Shown here piece by piece: positions 17,907-27,451 of a DNA stretch of 64,000 nt. The notes below the pieces were generated by a model that worked only from the letters and a program-made list of their open reading frames with translations, did not search any database and had not been told where the DNA came from. Every line of letters begins with the position of its first letter. The stretch's first letter is position 1. The stretch spans positions 1 to 64,000 of the forward strand of contig LNEL01000049.1 of NCBI GenBank assembly GCA_001464935.1, in the 5' to 3' direction. The translations under genes were made by a program, and so were the position numbers. Source of the stretch: Gammaproteobacteria bacterium Ga0077536 (GTDB lineage: Bacteria > Pseudomonadota > Gammaproteobacteria > Ga0077536).

Positions 17907-18653
17907 ATGCGCATCCTCGTCTGCAACGACGACGGCTACCGCGCCGACGGAATCCAGGTGCTGGGTGCAGCGCTGCGCAAGTTTGCTGATGTGACCATCG
18001 TGGCGCCCGTCGACAATCGGAGCGGCGCCAGTCATTCATTGACGCTCGATCGGCCGCTGCGCGCGAAGCATCACGGCGACGGTGTCCACGCGGTGGATGG
18101 CACGCCCACGGACTGCATCCACCTGGCCTTGCACAGCCTGCTGTCGACGCCGCCAGATCTCGTGATCGCCGGCATCAACGCCGGCGAGAACCTCGGCGAT
18201 GATGTGTTGTATTCCGGCACCGTGGCCGCGGCAACCGAAGCCTGCCTGCTCGGGATCCCCGCGATCGCCGTGTCGCTGGCAGGCGTGGACCCTAGCCATT
18301 ATGCTAGCGCCGCCCGCATCGCGGTCGACCTCGTTGCGCGTTTCGACGCCGACGGCCTGCCGCGGCACTCGCTGCTGAATGTGAACGTGCCCGATCTCCC
18401 GTACGATGCGGTGCAGGGCGTTCGGGTCACGCGCCTCGGCCAACGACACAAGGCGGCCACCGCGATCCGGCAGTTCGATCCCAGAGGTCGTCCGGTGTTC
18501 TGGATCGGACCAGCGGGTCCGCCCGGCGACGACGCGGGCCCCGGGACCGACTTTCGGGCGATCGCGGACGGATATGTGTCGGTGACACCGCTGCAGATGG
18601 ATCTGACAGCGTATGGAATGATGGAAGCACTTGCGGATTGGCTGGGGAAATAA
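17907..18653 (+). CDS. surE: 5'/3'-nucleotidase SurE
   Basis: The 248-residue protein opens MRILVCNDDGYRADGIQVL with the metal-binding DD pair at 8-9, then APVDNRSGASHSLT, DGTPTDCIHLAL and VIAGINAGENLGDDVLYSGTVAAA, all SurE hallmarks. It dephosphorylates nucleoside monophosphates and is linked to stationary-phase survival. It begins 12 bp after argF and heads the classical surE-pcm-nlpD-rpoS cluster. Confidence 0.97.
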   Translation: MRILVCNDDGYRADGIQVLGAALRKFADVTIVAPVDNRSGASHSLTLDRPLRAKHHGDGVHAVDGTPTDCIHLALHSLLSTPPDLVIAGINAGENLGDDVLYSGTVAAATEACLLGIPAIAVSLAGVDPSHYASAARIAVDLVARFDADGLPRHSLLNVNVPDLPYDAVQGVRVTRLGQRHKAATAIRQFDPRGRPVFWIGPAGPPGDDAGPGTDFRAIADGYVSVTPLQMDLTAYGMMEALADWLGK

Positions 18654-18663
18654 CGTCGCTGCA

Positions 18664-19323
18664 ATGATGGCCGACAGGATCGGGATAGGCTTGACCTCCC
18701 AACGGGCGCGCAATCGTCTCGTTGAACAGTTGAGGACCATGGGCATCAGTTCCGAGGTGGTGCTCGATCTGATCCGCACGACCCCACGTCACCTGTTCGT
18801 CGACGAGGCCCTCGCGAGCCGCGCCTACGAGAACACCGCGTTGCCGATCGGTTTTGGCCAGACCATCTCCCAGCCCTATGTCGTGGCGGCGATGACGCAG
18901 GTGCTGCTGGAGACCGGTCCGATGCATCGTGTGCTCGAAATTGGCGGCGGCTGCGGCTATCAGAGCGCAGTGCTCGCACGCGTGGCGGCACAGGTGTACA
19001 CGATTGAACGCATCGCCGCGCTGGCCAATCGACTGCGTACCCGTCTGTATGAACTCAAAGTCTCGAATGTGCGCGTGCGCCACGGCGACGGCCGGCTCGG
19101 CTGGGCGGCGCATGCGCCGTTCGACGCGATCCTGGTGGCCGCCGCAGCGTCCTCGGTGCCACCGAAACTGCTCGAGCAACTCTCGGTGGGCGGGCGTGCG
19201 ATCATGCCTGTCGGGCGGCAGGGCGAGCAGATGCTGACGCTGATTCGGCGCACCAACGACGGCTTCGAGGAAGAAGCGCTGCAACGCGTGAGTTTCGTCC
19301 CGTTGCTCGAGAACGTGGATTGA
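18664..19323 (+). CDS. pcm: protein-L-isoaspartate O-methyltransferase
   Basis: ATG 18664 (MMADRIGIGLTSQRARNRLV) is chosen because the upstream TTG extension overlaps surE and is unconserved; ATG 18667 is equally possible. Motif I is VLEIGGGCGYQSAVLA, and PIGFGQTISQPYVVAAMTQ matches the substrate-binding region. The enzyme methylates isoaspartyl residues to start repair of aged proteins. It sits between surE and nlpD in the conserved order. A second, divergent paralogue lies at 56752-57405. Confidence 0.95.
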   Translation: MMADRIGIGLTSQRARNRLVEQLRTMGISSEVVLDLIRTTPRHLFVDEALASRAYENTALPIGFGQTISQPYVVAAMTQVLLETGPMHRVLEIGGGCGYQSAVLARVAAQVYTIERIAALANRLRTRLYELKVSNVRVRHGDGRLGWAAHAPFDAILVAAAASSVPPKLLEQLSVGGRAIMPVGRQGEQMLTLIRRTNDGFEEEALQRVSFVPLLENVD

Positions 19324-19330
19324 ACGCCAC

Positions 19331-20251
19331 GTGATCCGGGTGTGGCTGCTGCTGTTCGGCCTGTGTGCACTGCTGTCGGGCTGTGCAACGCAGGCGCCTG
19401 CGCCGATTGAAGGCAAGACCTCGTCGCGCGCCACGCCGGCGCCCGCCAAGCCGGCGCTGCAGCGGGCACCGCGTCCGGCGAGTGCGGCCCCGGCGACCTA
19501 CCGTGTGCAACGAGGTGACACCCTGTACTCGATCGCCTTCCGGTTCGGACTCGACCATCGGCAGATCGCGCAGTGGAACGGACTCGACAATCCGAACCGG
19601 ATTTTCGTCGGACAGTCGCTGCGCCTCAAACCGAAATCGCTGACGCCACCCGGCGTCGTCGCGCGCGCGACGGCGTCCCCGGACGTCGCAGCGCCAGCGG
19701 CCGTGGCGGTGCCTCCACCTGCTGCCGTCAGCGCAGCGCCGCAGTCGGCGCCAGGCAGCCGGCCTGCGCCGGTGTCGACTCCTTCGTCAGCGACGCCGCC
19801 GGTCGCGTCTGCGCCCCCGCCCGTAACGCCGCCACCGGCCGCAACGTCAACGCCGGCGGTGCTGGGTGGCAGTCGTGTCGTCAATGGCGTCAGCTGGACG
19901 TGGCCCGCGTCGGGCAAGACGCGTCGTGCCGTCGCCGCGTCCGGATCGGAAGGCCTGGAGATACTCGGGGCACGTGGACAGCCGGTGGTCGCCTCGGCGG
20001 CCGGACAGGTGGTCTACAGCGGGAATGGACTGCGCGGATACGGCCAGCTTATTATCATCAAGCACAACGACACGTTCCTGAGTGCGTACGCGCACAACGA
20101 CAAGTTGCTCGTCACCGAAGGCACCCGCGTGAATGCGGGACAGCAGATCGCCCAGATGGGCGACTCGGAGGCTTCCGAAGTCATGTTGCACTTCGAGATA
20201 CGCAAGAGCGGCAAGGCTGTGGGCCCGTTGCAGTACCTGCCGCAGCGTTGA
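19331..20251 (+). CDS. nlpD: NlpD-type lipoprotein, LysM plus degenerate M23 domain
   Basis: The 306-residue lipoprotein has a lipobox LLSGC (Cys18), one LysM repeat (YRVQRGDTLYSIAFRFGL), a long Pro/Ala linker and a C-terminal LytM/M23 domain. The zinc ligands are lost: the HxH motif reads MLHFEI and the first motif reads EGLEILGARGQP instead of HxGxD. This fits NlpD, which does not cut peptidoglycan itself but activates the amidase AmiC at the septum. In many gammaproteobacteria the main rpoS promoter lies inside nlpD. Confidence 0.94.
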   Translation: MIRVWLLLFGLCALLSGCATQAPAPIEGKTSSRATPAPAKPALQRAPRPASAAPATYRVQRGDTLYSIAFRFGLDHRQIAQWNGLDNPNRIFVGQSLRLKPKSLTPPGVVARATASPDVAAPAAVAVPPPAAVSAAPQSAPGSRPAPVSTPSSATPPVASAPPPVTPPPAATSTPAVLGGSRVVNGVSWTWPASGKTRRAVAASGSEGLEILGARGQPVVASAAGQVVYSGNGLRGYGQLIIIKHNDTFLSAYAHNDKLLVTEGTRVNAGQQIAQMGDSEASEVMLHFEIRKSGKAVGPLQYLPQR

Positions 20252-20263
20252 GCAGCGCAGTCA

Positions 20264-21334
20264 ATGCCGCCACCGCCACGCAACCATCAGGGCAAGGATG
20301 CCGCACCGCCTGAGGACCAGGAGCAGGCCCCCGCGTCCCTCGCCGACGACGGAGCGTTCGTCGAGGTTCCCGACGGCGACTTTGCGGCCGATGAATTCGA
20401 TCCGGCAGCCGCTGAACTCGGCGACCTCGAGACGACCGGTGAGCCAGAGGCCGAAACCCTGCCGGTGGCCCCGGCCGCAGCCGAAATGCCGGATGGCGAA
20501 CTCGATGCCACGCGGCTCTATCTCAACGAAATCGGCTTCTCCCCGCTGCTGACCGCCGAAGAGGAAGTGTATTTCGCGCGTCTGTCGCTGCGCGGTGATG
20601 CTGCCGCCCGACGGCGCATGATCGAAAGCAATCTGCGCCTGGTCGTGAAGATCGCGCGGCGGTACATGAACCGTGGTCTGGCGCTGCTCGACCTGATCGA
20701 GGAAGGCAATCTGGGCCTCATTCGGGCCGTCGAGAAGTTCGACCCCGAACGCGGTTTCCGCTTCTCGACGTATGCGACCTGGTGGATCCGGCAGACAATC
20801 GAGCGTGCGCTGATGAACCAGACGCGCACCATTCGGCTGCCGATTCACGTCGTCAAGGAGATCAACATCTATCTGCGCGCGGCGCGCAAGCTCGCGCAGA
20901 CGCTCGAGCGTGAGCCGAGCCCGGAGGATGTCGCGCTGTCGCTCGACCGCCCGATCGAGGAGGTGAAGCGCATGCTGGGCCTCAACGAACGGATTGCTTC
21001 GGTCGACAGCCCGATTGATCGCGAGTCCGAGCGCACGCTGATTGACACGATCCCCGATGAGCAGAACCGCGATCCCGCGCGGCTGCTGCAGGACAGCGAC
21101 ATGCAGCGTCATGTCGAAATCTGGCTGTCGCAACTCAACGACAAGCAGCGTGCCGTCGTCGAGCGCCGATTCGGGCTCGACGGCCGCGAGATCGCGACGC
21201 TGGAAGAAGTCGGCGCAGAAATCGGCGTGACGCGCGAGCGGGTACGCCAGATTCAGATCGAGGCGCTGCGCCGCCTGCGCCACATACTCGAGCGCGAGGG
21301 GTTTTCGGTCGAAGCGTTGTTCACCGAAACGTGA
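20264..21334 (+). CDS. rpoS: RNA polymerase sigma factor RpoS
   Basis: The 356-residue sigma-70 family protein has an acidic N-terminal extension, region 1.2 ([21 protein letters not shown]), region 2 ([38 protein letters not shown], then [13 protein letters not shown]), region 3 and region 4 ([12 protein letters not shown]-like [24 protein letters not shown]). Together with the surE-pcm-nlpD order this identifies the stationary-phase/general-stress sigma factor rather than RpoD or RpoH. It starts 12 bp after nlpD and is convergent with the Mth938-domain gene. Confidence 0.96.
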   Translation: MPPPPRNHQGKDAAPPEDQEQAPASLADDGAFVEVPDGDFAADEFDPAAAELGDLETTGEPEAETLPVAPAAAEMPDGELDATRLYLNEIGFSPLLTAEEEVYFARLSLRGDAAARRRMIESNLRLVVKIARRYMNRGLALLDLIEEGNLGLIRAVEKFDPERGFRFSTYATWWIRQTIERALMNQTRTIRLPIHVVKEINIYLRAARKLAQTLEREPSPEDVALSLDRPIEEVKRMLGLNERIASVDSPIDRESERTLIDTIPDEQNRDPARLLQDSDMQRHVEIWLSQLNDKQRAVVERRFGLDGREIATLEEVGAEIGVTRERVRQIQIEALRRLRHILEREGFSVEALFTET

Positions 21335-21361
21335 CCGGCGACGGCCGACGCGGCCGGCGAC

Positions 21362-21745
21362 TCAGGACGTCGGGGTCAGCATGAACAGCGCCGCTGCCAC
21401 CGAGCGCGATTCCGCGATAAGCACGTTGTAGCTTCGGCAGGCTGCCGCGGTATCCATGCTTTCGCACCCGATGCCCCGGCTCAGCAGGGGCGCGGTCAGC
21501 GCCGGGTCGAGAAAGACCTGGCGCGAGCCGGTGCCGATCAGCAGCAGGTCGACGCCCAGGGCGCACAGGCGCTCGATATGGGCGGGGCCGAGTTGCTCCA
21601 GTGTCGGCGGCAGCAGGTCGATATCGATCGATGCGCCGCAGAGAACGACCGGCCGGGTCAGTCGCTGGTCGCCGACGACGATTTCCCGCGCACCATAGGA
21701 TCGGATGGTCAGGTGGCGGTCGGTCTGATCGAGTTCGAATTTCAT
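21362..21745 (-). CDS. Mth938-domain protein
   Basis: The 127-residue protein matches the Mth938/DUF498 family by its VVLCGASIDIDLLPP and LLLIGTGSRQVFLDPAL stretches and by length. These proteins have a small Rossmann-like fold; bacterial roles are unsettled, while a eukaryotic member (NDUFAF3) helps assemble respiratory complex I. It stands alone on the minus strand between rpoS and adk, and shares a 78-bp divergent region with adk. Confidence 0.85.
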   Translation of the reverse strand: MKFELDQTDRHLTIRSYGAREIVVGDQRLTRPVVLCGASIDIDLLPPTLEQLGPAHIERLCALGVDLLLIGTGSRQVFLDPALTAPLLSRGIGCESMDTAAACRSYNVLIAESRSVAAALFMLTPTS

Positions 21746-21820
21746 GAAGCGGTCCGCATCGTGGGCCGTGGATGGCGGCCACTGGGGCCGGATACGAAAA
21801 TTTTACTGCAACTTCGATGA

Positions 21821-22477
<657 letters not shown>

Positions 22478-22583
22478 TCCACGATCCCCAGTTCGAGCAA
22501 AAAAGAAACGCTCTTCGTACAACGTTTAGTGTTGCGTGCTTGGCACATCTGTAATGACTTACGTAATTATTTTATGTAGAACC

Positions 22584-22613
22584 TTTACATATCCGTGCTA
22601 GGTGATGTATATA
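22584..22613 (+). promoter_or_regulatory. sigma-70-like promoter of the lysine-rich peptide gene
   Basis: TTTACA (22584) and TATATA (22608) are separated by 18 bp in a strikingly AT-rich island. A start near 22620 would leave a leader of about 50 nt containing the AAGGGGG ribosome site. Its composition contrasts with the GC-rich surroundings. Confidence 0.65.
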
Positions 22614-22669
22614 AGCAAATGTGGTGTTGCATTTTTTGTTCAACCGTAAGTTGAAGGGGGACTCTTCAC

Positions 22670-22807
22670 ATGGCAACAGCGAAAAAGAAAGCTTCCAGCA
22701 AGAAGGCCGCGGCGAAGAAGCCGGCTGCCAAGAAGGCAGCGGCTCGTAAGCCGGCCAAGAAGAAGGCTGCGAAGAAGCCAGCCAAGAAGGCTGCGAAGAA
22801 GAAGTAA
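22670..22807 (+). CDS. lysine/alanine-rich histone H1-like DNA-binding peptide
   Basis: Missing from the ORF track because of its size, this 45-residue gene starts at ATG 22670 after AAGGGGG (22654-22660). It encodes MATAKKKASSKKAAAKKPAA and continues with KKAA, ARKPAKKK and KKPAKK repeats: about half Lys, with only Ala, Pro, Ser, Thr and one Arg besides. This is the composition of bacterial histone H1-like tails (Hc1/AlgP-type), expected to bind DNA or RNA without a fold. It stands alone between adk and mrcB with its own promoter and a following hairpin, suggesting strong independent expression. Confidence 0.8.
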   Translation: MATAKKKASSKKAAAKKPAAKKAAARKPAKKKAAKKPAKKAAKKK

Positions 22808-22839
22808 CTGAGGGTTTACCTCACGCTACTTCACTGCGT

Positions 22840-22875
22840 AGGTGTCCGTTCGCAATCAAATGCGGGCGGGCACCT
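22840..22875 (+). terminator. 15-bp hairpin downstream of the histone-like gene
   Basis: AGGTGTCCGTTCGCA pairs with TGCGGGCGGGCACCT over 15 positions in RNA (three G:U wobbles) around an ATCAAA loop. No T-run follows, so it may act as an mRNA-stabilising 3' end rather than an intrinsic terminator. Confidence 0.5.
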
Positions 22876-23021
22876 CCGCAACGACTCTCTCCTCGATGCT
22901 CCCACTCCTGCTCGATCGCTGAACCTGCTCCGGGCACAATGTCAGCACCGCCGACGCCAGCAGTCGGCATCACTCGACAAGCACTAGCGCCTGCAGCCTG
23001 AAACCTTCCGACTGAATTGCC

Positions 23022-25352
23022 ATGGCCGAAGCTGACGACACGTCGGAACGCGGCACCCTGGCCGCCGTTGGCGCGAAACTGCTGTTCGCGCTCAAACATC
23101 TCGCGATCTGGTGCTTCCTGGGCTTCATCGCGTACTGGGCATGGCTCGATCACGAGGTGATAGGCAAGTTCCAGCAGCGGCGCTGGGATCTTCCCGGCCG
23201 CATCTACGCGGCACCGCTCGAACTCTATGCCGGCCTGCGCTCCAGCCCGACCAGGGTCGGTGAGATGCTCACCGCCCTCGGCTATCGACGTGTGCGCGAC
23301 CCGACGGGCCCCGGCCAGTACCAGCTCGGCGAGCGCAGTGTCGCGCTGTACACACGGGGCTTCGTGTTCTGGGATGGCGCTGAACAGCCGCAGGCTGCCG
23401 TCGTCCGTTTCGCGGATGGCCGCGTCAGCGCAATCGCCCAGCGCAACGGCGGCGCCGAGATTGGCCTCCTGCGGCTCGATCCCCCGGAAATCGGCCGCAT
23501 CCATCCGACCAGTTTCGAGGATCGCCTGCTGTTGTCGGTTGCCGAGCTGCCGGCCTTCTTCACGCGCGCCCTGATCGCGGTCGAGGATCGCCGCTTCGAA
23601 GAGCACATCGGGGTCGACTGGTTGGGCATTGCGCGCGCGATGTGGGTGAACGTCCGGCGCGGCGGGATCGAGCAGGGCGGCAGCACGCTGACGCAGCAGC
23701 TCGTGAAGAACCTCTTCCTCACGCGCGAACGCACCATCACGCGCAAGCTGAAGGAAGCGATGATGGCGATCTCGATCGAGCGCGCCTACGGCAAGAGGGA
23801 GATCCTCGAGACCTACGTGAACGAGGTCTTTCTCGGACAGGACGGCAATCGCGCGGTCCACGGTTTCGGCCTCGCAGCCCAGTACTACTTCGGGCGCCCG
23901 CTGGGCGAACTCGGCGTCGCCGAGCAGGCGCTGCTCATCGGCATGATTCGCGGACCCTCTCATTACAACCCGTTCAAGTATCCAGATCGCGCGCTGGCGC
24001 GTCGCAATGAGGTACTGCAGCGACTCGCCAACAGCGGGCTGCTGACGGCCGAGCAGGCCACCACCTTGCGCGCCGTCCCGCTGGACCTGCGCGAAGGCGC
24101 CTGGCGAGGTCGCGCACGCTACGCGGCCTTCCTGGACCTGTTGCGTCGCCAGTTGAAGCGAGAGTATCGCGAGAGCGATCTGCAGACCGCGGGGCTGAAG
24201 ATTTTCACGACGCTCGACATCGGGGTGCAGCACGCCGCGGAGCAGGCCGTGCAGAAGGGCATTGCGGCGCTGGAGCGCAATCAGCCGGCGGCGAAGAACA
24301 AGCTGCAGGCGGCGATGGTGATCACCGATCCCCAGTCGGGTGACATCAAGGCGCTGATCGGTGACCGCGGCGGTTCGCCCGGCGGCTTCAATCGCGCCCT
24401 CGACGCGAAACGGCAGATCGGTTCGCTGATGAAGCCCTTCGTCTACCTTGCCGCGCTCGCCCAGCCGTCGCGCTTCAATGTGCTGTCGGAACTCGAGGAC
24501 GAACCCCGCACCTACCGCAGCGACACCGGCAAGACCTGGACGCCGAAGAACTACGATGGTGAGTATCACGGTCCGGTGTCGATGCAGGATGCGATGGCCC
24601 GCTCGCTGAATCTGGCGACGCTCGATCTCGGCTTCAAGGTGGGCATCCCGACCGTCACCGCGACCTTGCGCCGATTCGGCTATCAGGGCGACATGCCGAA
24701 CTACCCGGCACTCTTCCTCGGCGCCATCGACATGCCGCCGTACGAGGTCGCCCAGCTGTACCAGACGATCGCCAACGACGGCTTCCGCAGCCCCCTGCGG
24801 GCGATCCGGGCCGTGGTCGATGCGAACAACACCCCACTGCAGCGCTACGGTCTGAAGATCGAGCGCGTCGTTGATGCCCCCACCGCGTTTCTGACGCGTT
24901 ACCTGCTGACCAGGGTCGTCGAACGTGGCACGGCGCGCAGCCTGGCCGCCGCGCTCCCGTCGTCACTGCCGCTCGCCGGCAAGACAGGGACGTCGGATGA
25001 CGCGCGTGACAGCTGGTTCGTCGGGTTCGGCGGCGATCTGCTCGGCGTGGCATGGATCGGGCGCGACGATAACAAGCCCGCCGGCCTCACGGGCGCCACC
25101 GGAGCGCTGCGGATCTGGACCGACACGATGCGGGTCAGCGGAATCAGCCCGGTGAACATGGAGCCCCCGCCGACCGTCGAATGGCATCGCCTGACGCTGG
25201 ACGGGCGCGCGCTGGCTTCTGCCGAATGCACGGGGGCCGTGATGGCGCCAATCAACATCGAGCATCTGCCGCAGGCGGTACAATCATGCGCGCCGACGCC
25301 GGTGCCCGCCGGACCAGGCGTGTGGTCCACGCTCAAGGAGTATCTGCATTGA
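23022..25352 (+). CDS. mrcB: bifunctional penicillin-binding protein 1B
   Basis: The 776-residue type II membrane protein has a cytoplasmic tail, one membrane helix (HLAIWCFLGFIAYWAWL), a UvrB-like domain 2, a family-51 glycosyltransferase domain with catalytic Glu in AVEDRRFEEH and GGSTLTQQLVKNLF, and a transpeptidase domain with SLMK near 467, SLN, and KTGTS near 653. The UB2 insertion and tail make it PBP1B rather than PBP1A. It polymerises and crosslinks peptidoglycan. The next gene, 2 bp later, is a lipoprotein likely to activate it. Confidence 0.95.
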   Translation: MAEADDTSERGTLAAVGAKLLFALKHLAIWCFLGFIAYWAWLDHEVIGKFQQRRWDLPGRIYAAPLELYAGLRSSPTRVGEMLTALGYRRVRDPTGPGQYQLGERSVALYTRGFVFWDGAEQPQAAVVRFADGRVSAIAQRNGGAEIGLLRLDPPEIGRIHPTSFEDRLLLSVAELPAFFTRALIAVEDRRFEEHIGVDWLGIARAMWVNVRRGGIEQGGSTLTQQLVKNLFLTRERTITRKLKEAMMAISIERAYGKREILETYVNEVFLGQDGNRAVHGFGLAAQYYFGRPLGELGVAEQALLIGMIRGPSHYNPFKYPDRALARRNEVLQRLANSGLLTAEQATTLRAVPLDLREGAWRGRARYAAFLDLLRRQLKREYRESDLQTAGLKIFTTLDIGVQHAAEQAVQKGIAALERNQPAAKNKLQAAMVITDPQSGDIKALIGDRGGSPGGFNRALDAKRQIGSLMKPFVYLAALAQPSRFNVLSELEDEPRTYRSDTGKTWTPKNYDGEYHGPVSMQDAMARSLNLATLDLGFKVGIPTVTATLRRFGYQGDMPNYPALFLGAIDMPPYEVAQLYQTIANDGFRSPLRAIRAVVDANNTPLQRYGLKIERVVDAPTAFLTRYLLTRVVERGTARSLAAALPSSLPLAGKTGTSDDARDSWFVGFGGDLLGVAWIGRDDNKPAGLTGATGALRIWTDTMRVSGISPVNMEPPPTVEWHRLTLDGRALASAECTGAVMAPINIEHLPQAVQSCAPTPVPAGPGVWSTLKEYLH

Positions 25353-25354
25353 AT

Positions 25355-25960
25355 ATGCGCCACGTGGCACTCGCCGCGCTCACCCTGCTCGCAGGCTGTG
25401 CCGGCAACCAGACAATTGCGCCGATCGAAGATCGAATCACCAAGCCTGAAGTGCCGGTCGTGCGCGCGCCACCGCCCGTGGCGCCGAAACCCGCCGCAGT
25501 GCCGGTACCGGGCCAGCCGATCGTCAAGCCGCTGCCGGATGTCGAAAGTCCTGCCGTGCGCGCGGTGCCGATTCCCGAATCCGGCGCGGGCACGCCGCTG
25601 CCGTCCACGCTTGCACCGCCGACCGGTGCCGCGCCGGCACCGGCCATCGCCGGTCTCATCGCGAAGGCCGATCAGAGCAGCGCGCAGGGGCAATACGATG
25701 CGGCACGCGCGAACCTCGAACGCGCAGTGAAGATCGCGCCGCGCGATGCCGAACTGTGGCAGCGACTCGCGATGGTCAGTTATGCACAGGAAGACTGGAG
25801 CCAGGCGAAGGCGCTGGCGGAACGTTCGAACTCTTTTGCCGCCCAGGGCAGTCCGCTGGCCGCGCGCAACTGGACCCTGATTGGCAATGCCGAGCTCAAG
25901 CTCGGCAATCAGTCGGCAGCCGCCGCCGCATTCGAACGCGCGGGTGCGGCACCGCCCTGA
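25355..25960 (+). CDS. TPR lipoprotein, probable PBP1b activator (LpoP-like)
   Basis: ATG 25355 (MRHVALAALTLLAGCAGN) gives a 201-residue lipoprotein precursor with a lipobox LAGC (Cys15); a TTG two codons earlier is an alternative. A long Pro/Val/Ala-rich linker precedes TPR-like repeats (GQYDAARANLERAVKIAPRD, then EDWSQAKALAERSNSF). A TPR lipoprotein encoded immediately after the PBP1b gene is the arrangement of LpoP, the Pseudomonas PBP1b activator, which replaces LpoB. Function by analogy is an inference. The 3' end overlaps the convergent FhlB-like gene by 52 bp. Confidence 0.75.
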   Translation: MRHVALAALTLLAGCAGNQTIAPIEDRITKPEVPVVRAPPPVAPKPAAVPVPGQPIVKPLPDVESPAVRAVPIPESGAGTPLPSTLAPPTGAAPAPAIAGLIAKADQSSAQGQYDAARANLERAVKIAPRDAELWQRLAMVSYAQEDWSQAKALAERSNSFAAQGSPLAARNWTLIGNAELKLGNQSAAAAAFERAGAAPP

Positions 25961-26259
25961 GCCGCGTCGCGCCGTGCCGTCTGCGCGCGCTGCAGCGGCG
26001 CGCGGCCCTGCAGCGCATAGGCGAACGCGATGACCTCCGCGACCGCCACGTAGAGGCCGGCCGGAATTTGCTGATCGAGTTCGACCTTGCTCAACACGGC
26101 GACGAGCGCGCGGTCCTCGCGCAGCGGCACTTTGTTGTCACGCGCCAGCGCCATGATGCGATCGGCGATTTCGCCACGACCTTTCGCCGTCACGCGCGGC
26201 GCGCCTTCGCCATCCCAGCGCAGCGCCACGGCCATCGGCAAATGCGTTTGCTCGGCCAT
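25909..26259 (-). CDS. FlhB C-terminal-domain-like protein (FhlB type)
   Basis: The 116-residue protein matches the soluble C-terminal domain of FlhB/YscU export-switch proteins: PMAVALRWDGEGAPRVTAKGRGEIADRI, then VPLREDRALVAVLSKVELDQQIP and YVAVAEVIAFAYAL. It lacks the membrane domain and the NPTH autocleavage site. Such stand-alone domains (FhlB) can substitute for parts of FlhB in flagellar export-switching, but their general role is unclear. Directly upstream is a FliK-like gene, 1 bp away. No other flagellar gene is visible. The 3' end overlaps the lipoprotein gene. Confidence 0.8.
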   Translation of the reverse strand: MAEQTHLPMAVALRWDGEGAPRVTAKGRGEIADRIMALARDNKVPLREDRALVAVLSKVELDQQIPAGLYVAVAEVIAFAYALQGRAPLQRAQTARRDAAQGGAAPARSNAAAAAD

Positions 26260-26260
26260 G

Positions 26261-27451
26261 TCAGACTGCCGTGTCGATCAGCTGGCGTGGCAGGTGACGC
26301 AGCGGGTCCGGCGCATCGACGTGCCGGACCGCGATCGGCGACAGCTCGAATCCGGCCGCGACGAGACGCTGTTCGAGTTCGCCGACGCCGTCGCCGAGCA
26401 GTTCGCGCAGCGCCGGGTCCTCGCTCCATAACGTGACGGCCAGCCGGTCGCCGCTCAGGCCGATGCGCGCCCGCAGTTCGCCGAGCGCCTCGAGGGGAAT
26501 GGCGAGCGTCAGCGCCGCCGAGCCCGCGCCTTCATGCTGGGCCCCGTGCCGTTGCTCGTCGCGCTCGATCTCCATCGTCAGGGTGTCGATGCCGTGAGGC
26601 GTGCGGAACGGGATCTCGGTGAAGGCGAAGTACTCGCCCGTGGTCGCCGCAGCGAGGTGCTGCAGTTGATGTGTCGTGATTCGCGCAATGCCCGCGTCGA
26701 CGTCTGCCGCCAGTGCGCGCAGCGCGGCCGGTGCAGTGGGCAGGGGACCGGCGTCGGTCACGACCGGCAAGGACTGGCGCGCGTGCGGCGCCGTCGCGGT
26801 GGGCGGCAACGCGGCGCCGGCGTGGCGATTCAGCAGCAGCGCCTGGTCGTCTATCGCCTGGCGCAGTCCCAGCAGTTGCCACTTCAGATCGCCGGTCGGC
26901 AGTTCGGCCCGTGGCGTGTCCGGCAGCGCCGCCAGCGTCGCTTCCAGCAGCGGACCGGTCTGCGCGACCGCACGCGAGAGTTCGCCCGGACGACCGAGCG
27001 TCGGGAGATCGGGCAGACGCTGGGTCAGCGTCGTCAGTCGCGCCTGCACCTCCGTGCCGGTGTCGGCGGCTGCGGCGTCGGGCGCGGCGGCGAGTGACAA
27101 GCGCTCGAGCACGACTCTGATGGGTTCCTGGGCCGGTAGCGCGACCGACAGCGAGCTCGTCAGGACCTGCGCGGCAGCCGCGCCGGTGGCTGTACCGGTG
27201 GGGCCCACGATGGTCAACTGCGGCGGCGTGCCGGCGGCGCTGACGCGTGCAGTCAAGGCGGTGCCGGGTTTCAGGTCCAGCGTCGTGCGGGCCACGACCT
27301 CGCGGCCATCGATGGCAAGTCGAATCGAGGTTTCGTCAATCCGGCCGATAACGCCGATGGAGAGCAGCTGACCGACGAGCCAACCCTGTTGAACCGCGGC
27401 ACCTGCGCGGGGAGGCGGGGAGACACCGGCAAGCATTTGATCGATGCGCAT
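26261..27451 (-). CDS. FliK-like flagellar hook-length control protein
   Basis: The start is set at ATG 27451 (MRIDQMLAGVSPPPRAGAAV), giving 396 residues; the tracked extension to 28141 runs antisense through the pentapeptide gene and is rejected. The body is Ala/Pro/Leu-rich and low in conservation. The C-terminal 110 residues have the FliK_C pattern (LTLAIPLEALGELRARIGL, DRLAVTLWSEDPALRELL, LVAAGFELSPIAV). In true FliK this domain binds FlhB to switch export from hook to filament; here the adjacent FhlB-like gene supplies a plausible partner. Confidence 0.75.
   Translation of the reverse strand: MRIDQMLAGVSPPPRAGAAVQQGWLVGQLLSIGVIGRIDETSIRLAIDGREVVARTTLDLKPGTALTARVSAAGTPPQLTIVGPTGTATGAAAAQVLTSSLSVALPAQEPIRVVLERLSLAAAPDAAAADTGTEVQARLTTLTQRLPDLPTLGRPGELSRAVAQTGPLLEATLAALPDTPRAELPTGDLKWQLLGLRQAIDDQALLLNRHAGAALPPTATAPHARQSLPVVTDAGPLPTAPAALRALAADVDAGIARITTHQLQHLAAATTGEYFAFTEIPFRTPHGIDTLTMEIERDEQRHGAQHEGAGSAALTLAIPLEALGELRARIGLSGDRLAVTLWSEDPALRELLGDGVGELEQRLVAAGFELSPIAVRHVDAPDPLRHLPRQLIDTAV

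Noticed and set aside
22670-22807. Direct repeats suggesting a CRISPR or tandem repeat array
   Set aside because: The AAGAAG-type repetition is the codon pattern of a Lys/Ala-rich peptide with a proper start, stop and ribosome site.
22821-24569. 582-residue minus-strand ORF
   Set aside because: Antisense shadow of mrcB, whose catalytic motifs are on the plus strand.
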